Assembly (NCBI GenBank): GCA_004764695.1
Contig: SMSO01000031.1
Coordinates: forward strand, 2,527,048-2,591,047
Direction of reading: 5' to 3'
DNA length: 64,000 bases
DNA from: Schizochytrium sp. TIO01
Lineage: Eukaryota; Sar; Bigyra; Thraustochytrida; Thraustochytriidae
Below are positions 53,581-64,000 of this stretch, piece after piece. Both the position numbers and the translations under genes were made by a program. Under the pieces are notes generated by a model. The model was given only the letters and a program-made list of their open reading frames with translations. It was not told the origin of the DNA and ran no database searches. Numbering within the stretch: position 1 is the stretch's first letter; every line of letters begins with the position of its first letter.

Positions 53581-56500
53581 ATGACTCTCGTTCGTGGACG
53601 GAAAAGAAAGCGAGTTGCAGAGCAGACCCTTTTCACGCTCGCTCGACCTCCGTTCCGGCGCGAGTCGATCCCTGTTTCTGCCACCATGTCGTCCCCTTCT
53701 GAGGGCGTTCCGCCTCCCGGCGCCTTCCCTCGCCGTGACCGTATTCGCAAGATCGAGCAGGAGATGCAGGCCCTTTGGGAAAGCGAGCGCGCCTTCGAGG
53801 CCGATGTGAACCCTGGCCAGCCCAAGTATCTCATCACCTTCCCTTACCCTTACTGTAACGCTCGTGCCCATCTCGGCCATGCTTTTACGCTCTCCAAGGC
53901 CGAGTTTGCTGCTGGTTACAAGACTACCCAGGGTTTCAACGTTTGCTGGCCGTTCGGTCTCCATGTGACTGGATCTCCCATCCAGTCTGCTGCTTTCAAG
54001 CTCAAGGCAGAGATGGAGAAGTACGGTGTTCCCGTTCGCGTCCCTGAGGATGATGGCGAGGACGAGGCCGAGGCTGTTGAGAAGGACGCTACTGCAGATG
54101 TTGGCAAGTTCAAGGCAAAGAAGACCAAGGCTAACCAGAAGTCTGGAGGTCGCGCTAAAACTCAATGGGAGATTCTTGTGATGTCCGGTGTACCTGAGTC
54201 CGAGATCCCCAAGTTCGCCGATCCCTTGTACTGGCTTGACTACTTCCCTCGTCTCTACGAGTCTGACCTCAAGTTGTTTGGTGCTCGCGTTGACTGGCGC
54301 AGATCTTTCATCACAACTGCTGAGAACCCGTTTTACGACGCTTTCATCCGTTGGCAGTTCTTGCGTCTGCGGGACGCTGGTAAGATCGCCTTCGGTCGCC
54401 GCCCTACGGTCTTCTCGCCGCTTGACAAGCAAGCCTGTGCTGACCACGATCGTAGCAAGGGTGAGAACGTTGGCCCCCAGGAGTACATGCTTGTTAAGCT
54501 TAAGGTCCTTGAGGCACCGACCTCTGTCACAGAGCGCATCCCTCAGATCGCTGACCCTATCAACAACGGAGAGGTCTTTATGGTTGCAGCAACTCTCCGT
54601 CCTGAGACCATGTACGGACAAACAAACTGCTATGTTCTTCCTTCTGGAGAATACGGCGTCTACGAGTTTGATGTTCTTCACTCCGCTAACTCTCAGGAAC
54701 GTGTGCGTCAGTACCTCATCTGCGCACCGAGAGCTGCCCGCAACATGTCATACCAGGATGCTTTCGTGCCTGCTGAGCAGCAGGGCGAGCTCAAGCTTTT
54801 GGGCATGATTTCTGGCAAGGAGCTTGTCGGAGTTCCTGTCAAGGCCCCCAAGGCAAAATACGAACGCGTGTACACCCTTCCCCTCTTGTCGATCTCCATG
54901 AACAAGGGAACTGGTGTTGTGACCTCTGTGCCTTCGGACAGTGCTGATGACTACGCTGCTCTTCGTGACTGGAAGACCGATGAGAAGCTTCGTGCTAAGT
55001 ACGGAGTTACCGAGGAGATGGTTGCGCCCTTTGATATTGTGCCTGTGATCAACATTCCGGGACTTGGCGACCGTGCAGCAGAGGTCATGGTTGAGAAACT
55101 GAAGATCAAGTCGCAGAATGATGAGAAGAAGCTCAAGGAGGCTAAGGCGGAGACATACAAGCGTGGCTTCTATGAGGGTATCATGATCGCTGGTAAGGAG
55201 GATGGCGTTGAGGGAATGAAGGTTGCTGAGGCCAAGGATGTTGTCAAGGCCAAGATGTGTGAGGATAACGAGGCCATTATCTACTTCGAGCCGGAGAGCG
55301 AGGTTGTCAGCCGCTCTGGTGACGAGTGTGTTGTGGCACACCTCGATCAGTGGTTCCTTAAGTATGGTGAGGAGGAATGGCGCGAGAAGGTGAAGGACTA
55401 CGTCCGTGACCCGGCCACTTTTGAGACCTACACCCCGGCCACTCGCAAGGCCTTTATGGAGACTCTTGACTGGCTTCAGGAGTGGGCATGCTCTCGCTCC
55501 TTTGGCCTTGGCACGCTCGTGCCTTGGGACAAGCAGTTTGTCATTGAGTCCCTCTCTGACTCGACCATCTACATGGCGTACTACACCATCTCCCACCTTC
55601 TTCAGGGTCGCAAGGACAGCAATGACTACACCGGTGACCATGGCAAGGGATCTCCTCTGGGCATCACCCCGGAGCAGTGCACTCCCGAAGTCTTCGACTA
55701 CATCTTCCTCGGCAAGGACTACCCTGCCGACTGCGGTATTGAGGAGGATAAGCTCAAGCAGATGCGCGAGAGCTTCGAGTACTGGTACCCGCTTGACCTT
55801 CGTGTGTCTGGTCGCGATTTGATTCGTAACCACTTGACCCAATCTTTGTACAACCACGCAGCCATCTGGCCCAACCAACAGGACAAGTGGCCCCAGAGCT
55901 ACTACTGCAACGGTACGTGTAAATTGAATACTTGTTTATTAATGTGTTAATGCGGCTGGAGGACACGAGTGTGAATTTTAAAAGAGAGAAAGAAATAAGA
56001 GAGATAGAGAGAGGAATAGATTGTGTGGTTATACATCTGTTTGTACATTGTAATCGGCAGAGCTGCCTTGTCCAAACGTGAATTGGCCAGATTCTTTCGG
56101 GGATTTTGCTTTTTTCCTGTAACATGCATCGTGCAGAGCGTCATTTTCATGGTTCTCTGTGTGATGGTCGGTATTCATATCGTTGGGTTTTCCAACACCT
56201 TGAAAGCGCCGGCTTTGGATATAGGTGGTACAGCACATGGGCAAATTTTCTGCCTCTGTGCTGTTCACTCGCAAAGAAGTGGGTGCCGGAGATTAATTTA
56301 GAGCATCATAGTACTCATCGTGGGAGGCATCCTTAGATGTCTTGGCAGTCCGCTTTGGGTCTCCTATAGCTCAGACATTCCTTTGTGCTCTGGTCAAATA
56401 TATTATTTACTTATCAATGAGAGGAGATGTGGGAGGAGTCTTGTTTATCCATCAACTTCTTTTAATGGATCTGGCTGGGCAAACATAGTTGAGTGCGACC

Positions 56501-57792
56501 GGGGTGGATAATATGGTGAATGTTCCATTCTTTCGTCAAAATATCGACAATTAAACGGAAAACTGACGTCTTGTGTGATTAAAAATAAACGTAACGCGCT
56601 GATTTGTCAACACGAATAAATCTCTATTGCTGCTGTTGATATTTGCTCCTTTCAATTAAATGAAACAGGTTTCGTCCAGGTCGAGAACGAGAAGATGTCC
56701 AAGTCCAAGGGTAACTTCTTCACGATTGAGGAGTCTGTGGCTGGCCACCGCACCTTCGAGCAGGATGGCAAGCCCATCTTGGTTGGTTGGACTGCCGATG
56801 CCACCCGTCTCGCTCTTGCTGCCGCTGGTGATTCTCTTGACGATGCTAACTTCTCTTGTGAGGTGGCTGATAAGTCAATTCTCCGTCTTACCACCGAGTT
56901 GGACTGGGCTGAGGAGGTCCTTGGTGAGGAGGCACAGTCCAAGATGCGTGACTGCCCTCCGGAGGAGTACAACTTCTTTGAACGTGCTTTTAACGCCCAG
57001 ATGAACCTTGCTGTTGAGGAGTGCAAGAACGCTTATGAAGCCATGCGCTACCGTGACGTCGTGCGTACTGCTTTCTATGACTTTATGAGCTTTCGTGATG
57101 CCTACCGTGATGCTTGCGTGCGTCAAAACCTCCCGCTTCACCGCGACCTTGTGCGTAAGTACTTTGAGACTCAGTGTGTCATGATGGCCCCGGTCTGCCC
57201 GCACGTGTTTGAGAAGATCTGGCGCGAGGACCTCGGTAAGACTTCCTTCGTTGTGAAGGAGCTCTGGCCCAAGGTTGAGCAGCCTGATATTGCTTTTGTC
57301 CGCAGTGTCAAGTACATGGACGACACCATTCGTGCGTGCCGTGTGAAGGTCGAGAAGGAGATTAAGCAGCGCAAGAAGAAGAACGCTGCCAACGCTGATG
57401 AGCCCATCAAGATTGTTGATATTATCATTACCCAGACTTACCCTGCTCACCAGCGTCGCGTGATTGAGTTCTTGGCGGAGAAGTACGACAAGGCCTCTGA
57501 ATCATTCCCTGATGATATCATGAAGCAGCTTAAGGATCTCTCCAAGAGTGATGACCTCATCAAGAAGCACATGAAGGAGGCCATGAAGACTGCTGCTATG
57601 ACTATTCAGAGCGCACAGGACCTGGGCGAGCAGGCCCTTGAGCTCAACGTCCCCTATGACCAGCGTGCTGTCCTCGAGGACAACCGCGAGTATGTGACCT
57701 CTGCTATGGGTATGGACTCTTTCAACATTGTTGATGCTGATCCTTCTGATGAGAACTGCACCCCCGGCAACCCCCGTATGGAGTTCCCTTAA
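53581..57792 (+). CDS. Leucyl-tRNA synthetase, cytosolic (eukaryotic/archaeal) type, two exons, 1151 aa
   Basis: Exon 1 is 53581-55912 and exon 2 is 56669-57792. The 756-bp intron has donor GTACGT and acceptor GAAACAG and restores a glycine codon. It charges tRNA-Leu. Seen: an HLGH signature at about 97-100 in CNARAHLGHAFTLSKAEF, the editing (CP1) domain with TLRPETMYGQTN at about 338, the eukaryotic-type insertions, and KMSKS at 786-790. Length agrees with the cytosolic family (about 1100). The first ATG (53581) gives a 35-residue basic extension (MTLVRGRKRKRV, FRRESIPVSAT). A second in-frame ATG at 53686 sits in the strong context CCACCATG and starts MSSPSEGVPP; it is the likelier cytosolic start, while the extension could target mitochondria. 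Codons end largely in C or G, and AAG dominates for Lys, unlike the neighbours, as expected for high expression. Confidence 0.95.
55913..56668 (+). other. Intron of the LeuRS gene
   Basis: 756 bp, AT-rich, starting GTACGTGT and ending AAACAG. It interrupts the gene just before the KMSKS-bearing exon. Open frames within it look like chance. It is much longer than the other introns inferred here (81-345 nt for the better ones). No snoRNA with clear boxes was seen inside. Confidence 0.85.
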
Positions 57793-60700
57793 TCATAAAT
57801 TAGATACATTACACAGAGATCTCATTTACAGTTGTTTGATTTGATACTGTCACCTGTTGTTTTGTTGAGAAATAAAAGCACCCAAGTATTCAACAATTTA
57901 GATTCTCGCTTCTTAGTTAATATTATTCGTCTTTCGGCTTTGGCCAATGAGTTTCCATATGAATTCTACACATCATTTGTTTCACGCAAACATGGACTCT
58001 TGGATCGATTAGTTTCACTCGAACAATTCTATCCACGGGTCTGTATTCTAGTGCTTACTTTAAGATATCCCACGCGATTGTGTGAGACTATGATAACTTC
58101 AAAAACACATGAGTGAATTTCTCCCCACCCTCAAAGCTTTTAAAAAGATGAATATTCCATCCAGCCAAGTTCAAGTCAGAACAGGAATCTAATAGTAAAT
58201 GTTCTGTTTCAAGAGCTACGGGTGGAGGGAGGCCTAAATCTGGCTCATGGATACAATAAAGACATCTCAATTACATCTTGCAAAGTAAAAATATAGTATC
58301 TCTGACATCCTATCGAAACTTTAGCAAAATAATTAAAAGCAGAATAGTGATGTAACGCAAAGTTGTTCATCAATGATGCTGATTTTGAGTAGAAACCATC
58401 CATCGTATGATTGCGTTTTATCTCTATATAGTATGTCTGCGAATGCTGAGTGAGCTCACTGTCAGATTCGGACACATGGAATTTTGTATTTCCTGTCGTA
58501 CACTCTTGTTGCTCACCCTACCCGTTTCGAGATTTCGAGAGTGATACGATTGCTCGTTATTGCATAAAGGAATTTTCATAAGATCTGTGCAAACCGTTTC
58601 ACACACACTAAATAAGCTTGTTTGTGTGCGACTATTCCTGAATTAGTGACGTTCGCTTCCTTCAGCAGGCCGATTGAATACGAGAAACCAACACTCAAGG
58701 ATCGCACCACATATATACTCCGTATTATATTTTAACTCAGAAGTTTTCTGTTGTGCCACTTACAGAAAGGAAATGGCATTTCGTCAGCACGCAGAATTGT
58801 GCTCTGTTGGCAACAAAATCGCTCGATTCAGATAAATTTAAGTTGTTAATTTGGTGGCTTGCAATCATAAAGCCAAACTTGATTATGTGTTGTAACTATG
58901 GTATCGCAAGGATCTTGAAGCTGGAGAGATACAAAGGATATGACATGGCCCGACCGCAGTATGCATTAAAGAAGGTCAACACGCATTATTGTTATCCGAT
59001 TTCAACACTTGCCAATAAGCCCCTTACGCGTAGCTAAAACTCACAAACCTGAGAACCTTTACACTGTGAGATTTTCTCCTTTTTTCAGCGCTTTGATTGC
59101 CCTACTTCATTTTATTAGGTATCAGCCCGATCAAAGCTTAGGTTTCTTCTACTCTTCCGTAAAACTAGCACACCTCGTTCGCCATGCAAATTATGCAGAT
59201 CGGGCCCCAATTTCGCAACCTGTCGCTTTCCCCCAAAGTGTCACTGCTATTGTTGATAGTAGCAGACTTCTTTGGGCTTGGTCTGCCAATAGTTTCTGAG
59301 ATTCGCTCCATTTGCTCGCTCACTCTTGGAAGCGACCCCATTCGCAACCAGCCAATCAATAACTTAATTAGTAATTCGATGTAATCTAGTCTAGTTAGGT
59401 ATTGAGAATAGGCTAGGAGAAGAATGTGTTCGGTATTTTGAGGGAAGCTTGAAAAGACCTCCTCCTTCGTCTTCTCCTCCTCCTCCTTCTTATTGTATGT
59501 TCAAGATTGTTCTGCCATCCACTGCGAATTTGTTTTCTTTCAAGTCGTTTAGTTTTTCAATTTTTTCAAAAGTAACAAGTCGTTGGTTCCTTAAGCACAA
59601 GCATAAAGTAATAGTACCTCCATACTATATATGCTAGTATTCTTTTCAATCTTTTAAAAATTTCGGCTACTCTGAATTCTCGCGAGATTCTTCTAGTAAT
59701 CATTAATCAATACGTCTCGCCTTTTCCTCCTTTTCTTTGGCGTGCAAGAGCCTCATGAACGATCTCGAGATCGCCGCACACGCCCGCTCTGTGCTAAAAA
59801 ATCTCGAAGCACGCTTGGGCTCGCATCAGTTTCCTTCGCGAGATTCTAGATTTCATAGCTCCATCTTGCTACCCATGGCGATGAGCCAGTCAAAAAATTG
59901 GTCTCCAGCCTTCTTTTGCACGACGATGCGAAGTAATAGTAACTCGAAAGAAGCGAGCCAGACTCTTAAAACTGGTCGAAGTTAGAGATCCAACATGTCG
60001 TCATTTCTAAAGTGTCGTCACAAATTGACAGACATAGAGGAAATCGACAAACTCGCTCCCACCTAATGAAAGCCTAGGCACTTTGTCAAGTCTTTTAATT
60101 ATACATTAAAAAAACAACCATAATTAAAACCTACTACTAAGATTAAACTCCTAAGCTACGTTATGAGATGTCAAGGCCAGCTTTATGGGACTTCCTTCGT
60201 TATGCCTTGCGTTTAGGTTTCGCATCGTTTTGTGCTGTTTTAAAATGAATCTCTCAGAAATTTAATTTTCTCTGTTACTGCCACCAATGTTGTTCTGTTC
60301 TGGGCAATCTAACTCCTTCTTTTAAAAGCGTGCCTGTCAGCTTGGTATAAGTTCTCTTCCTGTAAATAACCTCTGCCTTCTGCCTTCTGTTTTCTATTCT
60401 TTCATGCCACTCCCGAAACTTGGTAGGTAATAGTAGCTCGTTCCCTGACTCATGTGATTACAAGATGGATAGATTACGCGCAGACATGGGTACAATCAGA
60501 TAAACAAAGACTGATCCATCGAAGGTTCTTGAGAGGAGTAGAATTGTGTCTAAACGGGTTGTCCCAATCTGACACATTATAGGAGCTTTGAGCTGTTGTT
60601 GGTCAGCCCACCCATCCGGATCATCTTACATATGCTAATTTCCTCCTCCCCAGGCCGTTCGAGTAAGCTTCTGTCTCGTACGAAGTTCATTCAGGGCGTT

Positions 60701-60895
60701 TGTTTCCGTCTGCCCCAACAAGGCCGGCCCAGGTGAAAGAAAGGACTGTCAATCGATTGATTGATCAATGATCGAGAGCCCCGTTTAGCAGAGTCTTTTA
60801 ATTGTGCTTCTCCTGACCAGCAAACCGTCCACTGACTCAAAGACACGAAGCAGAAGCGAACTCTACTGCATCTTTAGCTCACGCCAAGTTGAGCG
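57793..60895. other. Gene-poor spacer
   Basis: 3.1 kb. Some short ORFs (for example 58753-59037, 59009-59299, 59755-59985) start at non-ATG codons or look random. One hydrophobic ORF at 59184-59384 is listed. No tRNA or other RNA gene was recognised. Confidence 0.45.
59184..59384 (+). CDS. Weak small ORF with hydrophobic core, 66 aa
   Basis: ATG-led, with a hydrophobic stretch VSLLLLIVADFFGLGLPIV flanked by polar ends. The patch is GC-richer than its surroundings. No family recognised; chance is likely. Confidence 0.15.
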   Translation: MQIMQIGPQFRNLSLSPKVSLLLLIVADFFGLGLPIVSEIRSICSLTLGSDPIRNQPINNLISNSM

Positions 60896-60896
60896 T

Positions 60897-61148
60897 GTTG
60901 AGTTGAGTTGAGTTGAGTTGAGTTGAGTTGAGTTGAGTTGAGTTGAGTTGAGTTGAGTTGAGTTGAGTTGAGTTGAGTTGAGTTGAGTTGAGTTGAGTTG
61001 AGTTGAGTTGAGTTGAGTTGAGTTGAGTTGAGTTGAGTTGAGTTGAGTTGAGTTGAGTTGAGTTGAGTTGAGTTGAGTTGAGTTGAGTTGAGTTGAGTTG
61101 AGTTGAGCTGAGCTGAGCTGAGCTGAGCTGAGCTGAGCTGAGTTGAGC
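60897..61148. repeat. TTGAG pentanucleotide satellite with a CTGAG variant block
   Basis: About 50 units in tandem, nearly perfect from 60897. The last seven full units (61107-61140) carry C in place of the second T (GAGCT), then one more TTGAG unit closes the array. On the minus strand all three frames stay open (Leu-Asn-Ser-Thr-Gln), an effect of the unit having no stop on that strand, so overlapping ORFs there are artefacts. Confidence 0.97.
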
Positions 61149-64000
61149 AGCCGGCCCCACCGCACTTAATTCCAAACCGCTTGCACAAGACGGTGCCGGG
61201 GACCAGCTCGTCTGCTTCCTCCAGACCAACTTGAAGTATTGGTAAGCAACTGCGCTTTTGGACTAAGCTACTCAACGTCGAGCAAGTCAGAGCTCGAGCA
61301 TATACGATCTGAAAACGCATTCAATTTCTTCTAAATAAAGTAGGGAGCTCCGAATTCCCGCAAGAATTCTCGACACTTCTCTTACCTCCGCTGGGATATG
61401 ATTATTTCTGAGGCGCCACAAACTCGTTTTCGTATGTCTGCTCAGGAGACTGCAGCATTTCCCCTGTTTTGCATTGCGTTCGTTCGATGCCTAGTTCTCC
61501 CTCAGCTGCCGTCGCTCCTCGTGCCGAAAGCGTGTGGCGAGACTTTTTTTCATGAGTTCTTGAGTCCTTGAATTCAAAGGATCTAATTCGATTTTTCCAG
61601 CGACTCGCGAACTCGCGCCAAAAGCTCAACCAACAGCTGCCTTTCAAGAAAACTGCTCTTCTAGAGGTTTTAGCTACACACGCACACAGTTCAAAACGCC
61701 ACGATTTAGCGTGCCTTCGTGTGGAGTGGAAGCAGAGAGAGACTAGAAACCACGAGGAGAGGAAGAAAACGCACACGGAAAGAAAAGAAAGACAAAATAA
61801 TTAAACAGACCAAACAAGAGACGACGCCTAGCCCCTCCTCTCCTTTTCGTAGCACAAGTAGGTTTGTAGTTTTTAGATTTTTTCTTCCTGCTCCGAAAGT
61901 TGAAAGGCTTATTCTTTTTAAAGGGAGGGAAAGAACGTTCACAATAGTAAATAATAAAGTATTCTGATTAGTTTTTAAATTAATTAAGAAGAACTTTGAC
62001 TTTAGAATGAAATAAAATAAAACATTCACTCGAAGAAAAGAACAGCTGTTAAAAATTGGTTTTTAGTTTTCTTCCTGCTCTGGAAGGAGAGGATGACAGC
62101 AACAGAACTTCAATATTTTAAAATACCTTTCACAGAAAGAACGCTTTTAAAGTCAATAACATTATGATGTTCAAGAAAGGAACACGCAAGTTTTAGTTTA
62201 AGTAATGAAACAAAACGAAATAAAATATTTTGAATTTTATGCAAGATTTTATCTGATGATAGAGAAGAACAGCTGCTAGTGGTTTGCCGCTTTAGAACGT
62301 TCCAGTTTATTTCAAACTTGGATCTAAAACCTGACTTATTATTATTTTATTCGCCGAATCAAATTAAAAACAAACAATACAAAATAAATAGAACATCGAA
62401 AGAGCTCATTTTTTTATTTTTTATTTTTTAAAACTAGAATAAGACGAGAACCATGAACCAAAACATAGGCGAAGTGGGAAAAAGCGTTCTAATAAACATA
62501 TCGTTTATACTTCTTTAATAAAAAGAGCATCTCCTTTCTCCCGTTCTGTTCCCAACCTAAGCCAAAGGATTAGCTTTGCTTCTGGAACCAAATCTCAGGT
62601 GGAAAAAACTTGGAAGGTTGGCGTCGGTGTCAGTAGCAGAACGATGGCTCGTGTGTATTGCACTATGAGACTCGGCATTTTGCAAAGAACCGAGCGTAGC
62701 CGTGGGGGCACTAACTATCTTTGCCGCCAATCGATGAGCTCCGCTTTAGCCTCTGAAAGCCCCCGCCTCAGGAGGATCTGAAAGTAGACGAAATACCCCG
62801 ACTATTAGCTCTGGAATGAACTTAGGGATGATGGAACGAGTGCCCATCATTATATCGTATAGAGCCTTTAGAAAATTATCGCTCGCCCTGCTGGAGAGAA
62901 ATCGCTCGCGAGCCAAGAGAGGTTAGAGTCAGTCAAACTTACGACTAGCACAATAATACTGATACAAGTCACTCTATGCGTTACAGCGTAGGTAGGGGTA
63001 GTAATAGTAGTAGTACTAGTAGTACGAGACAGCTAAAAAGGTTGTGGAATCAAAGGAGATCTAGTCATAATCTCCAATGTAGGAGTTTGTTTGTTTATTG
63101 TTACAAAAATTATATACTAACATCATAACTTGAAGCAAATATTCCATCACGTTACCTATAGGTAGTGAAGAAGCGCCTCTTATTTGATGGGCGGGAAATT
63201 GATGCTAAGCACTTTCGCAAGTCGAGTCTCCATTCGTACGTGCTGACCAGATAGTGCGGCTTCGGCGAATCGTTAAGAGTCTTACGATGACCATGAAGTT
63301 CCCAGGAGCATCACGGCGACGGTCTGAGCAACCGCTGTTTCCAACAAATGGCTGCGCAATGAAGCTAGGGCTGCCTTCCTCTAAGAAGGGTTGGGTACAG
63401 GAGAGGTGGCCGTTTGACGGTTCTGCGCCACGCTGAGTATTCAGAAAAAGAAAATAAAATACATTTTTAAATGAAATTGTATTTTAAACTGTAAAATGTA
63501 GCCTAATCTGTGAAACAGGACCTGTTGTTCCCTCTATTAACAAGATCGAAGAGACTGATTTGGCTAAACAAAGCCCCAGCTCATACCGCCAACGTGCAGA
63601 GAAAAAGAGGAATCCGATGTTTTGTTTCTGCATGCGGTTTTGGATCCTAGTTCGTTGCAAATCGCAAGAAGTCTGAAATGGATGCAAGTAAGTATAAAAA
63701 GTATTTATCCTACCTACAAAGGAAGCTAGACTTACAAGTGAATGCTCAAGGATTAATTAACATAGCCTCTCCAACAGAAAAGAAAAACTCAGGTACTCCC
63801 CATCATCTTGATATCATTCAATGTCGCGGGGAGTTTTCGATCTCGAAGCGTTCGTGCCAAAACTCTATTGCCGTGAAGAAAGTTGATTATTCAATCAGTG
63901 GCCGTTAATTTGAAATATTTCCGAAAGAGGAGGCACAGCCCGAAGAGGAATTTCATACATGTCTGTGCGAGTACACGGAGCCTAGTGGGAAATTGGGCAC
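61149..64000. other. Gene-poor spacer to the window edge
   Basis: AT-rich, with poly-A/T tracts near 62405-62430 and TAGTAG motifs near 62998-63030. A GC-richer patch at about 62600-62780 has an open frame without recognised similarity. One weak ORF (63678-63908) is listed separately. Confidence 0.45.
63678..63908 (+). CDS. Weak ORF, 76 aa, with a possible in-frame optional intron
   Basis: ATG at 63678, stop TAA at 63906-63908. A perfect donor GTAAGT sits ten bases after the A of the ATG (63688), and an acceptor AAACTCAG ends at 63792. The 105 nt between them are a multiple of three with no stop, so both spliced (41 aa) and unspliced (76 aa) forms are open. No family recognised. Confidence 0.2.
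   Translation: MDASKYKKYLSYLQRKLDLQVNAQGLINIASPTEKKNSGTPHHLDIIQCRGEFSISKRSCQNSIAVKKVDYSISGR

Noticed and set aside
53545-55878. Long minus-strand open frames opposite LeuRS exon 1 (378 and 376 codons)
   Set aside because: They mirror the codon bias of the LeuRS gene; the sense frame has clear catalytic motifs and the antisense products are low-information.
60863-61320. Three overlapping minus-strand ORFs of 100-148 codons with Leu-Asn-Ser-Thr-Gln repeats
   Set aside because: They arise because the 5-bp satellite has no stop on that strand in any frame; no start, domain or flanking gene supports them.

Overview
The window is nuclear DNA of a flagellated, heterotrophic protist. Large intron-poor genes (up to about 7 kb in one exon) sit in AT-rich, microsatellite-laden spacers. 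The few introns use GT..AG with consensus donors such as GTAAGT and GTACGT. The gene set contains axonemal proteins (a KIF6-type kinesin-9 and DRC8/EFCAB2), a myosin with RCC1 repeats, a two-repeat voltage-gated channel, a heterotrimeric G-protein gamma subunit, a P/T-rich mucin-like surface protein and an LpxB homologue. This mix fits a stramenopile, possibly a labyrinthulomycete or thraustochytrid. That placement is inference; no rRNA or organelle marker is present to confirm it.

Layout. 1-975: 3' part of lipid-A-disaccharide synthase (LpxB), followed by a candidate small spliced gene. 2607-2861: G gamma. 3220-9132 (-): myosin-IQ-RCC1. 10604-11749 (-): GM-rich DnaJ co-chaperone with SH3-like C-terminal repeats. 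12730-13341: DRC8. 13608-15146 (-): unknown Ser/Arg-rich protein. 16835-19433 (-): KIF6-like kinesin, two exons. 20125-21621: unknown Cys-rich/coiled-coil protein, overlapping tail to tail by 14 bp with a four-TM unknown protein (21608-23521, -). 23.5-31.2 kb: gene-poor and microsatellite-rich, with two candidate small spliced genes. 31198-38211: 2337-aa SNF2 ATPase with WW-like, HMG-box and PHD modules. 38617-41667 (-): two-domain ion channel with two identical TLEDW filters and EF-hands. 41.7-46.8 kb: gene-poor, with candidate small genes. 46778-49523: coiled-coil protein, probably three exons. 50273-51664: type I membrane protein. 53581-57792: cytosolic-type leucyl-tRNA synthetase, two exons and strongly codon-biased. 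57.8-64 kb: gene-poor, with a 252-bp TTGAG satellite.

There are no operons; genes are transcribed singly in divergent and convergent pairs. Functional themes are cilium/flagellum (KIF6, DRC8, perhaps the two coiled-coil/unknown proteins), signalling and excitability (G gamma, Ca-type channel with EF-hands), cytoskeleton (myosin), chromatin (SNF2) and translation (LeuRS). The most unusual items are the duplicated bacterial-Nav/EukCat-like channel, the LpxB homologue, the multi-module SNF2 protein with a duplicated private motif, and several short spliced ORFs in the supposedly empty spacers.
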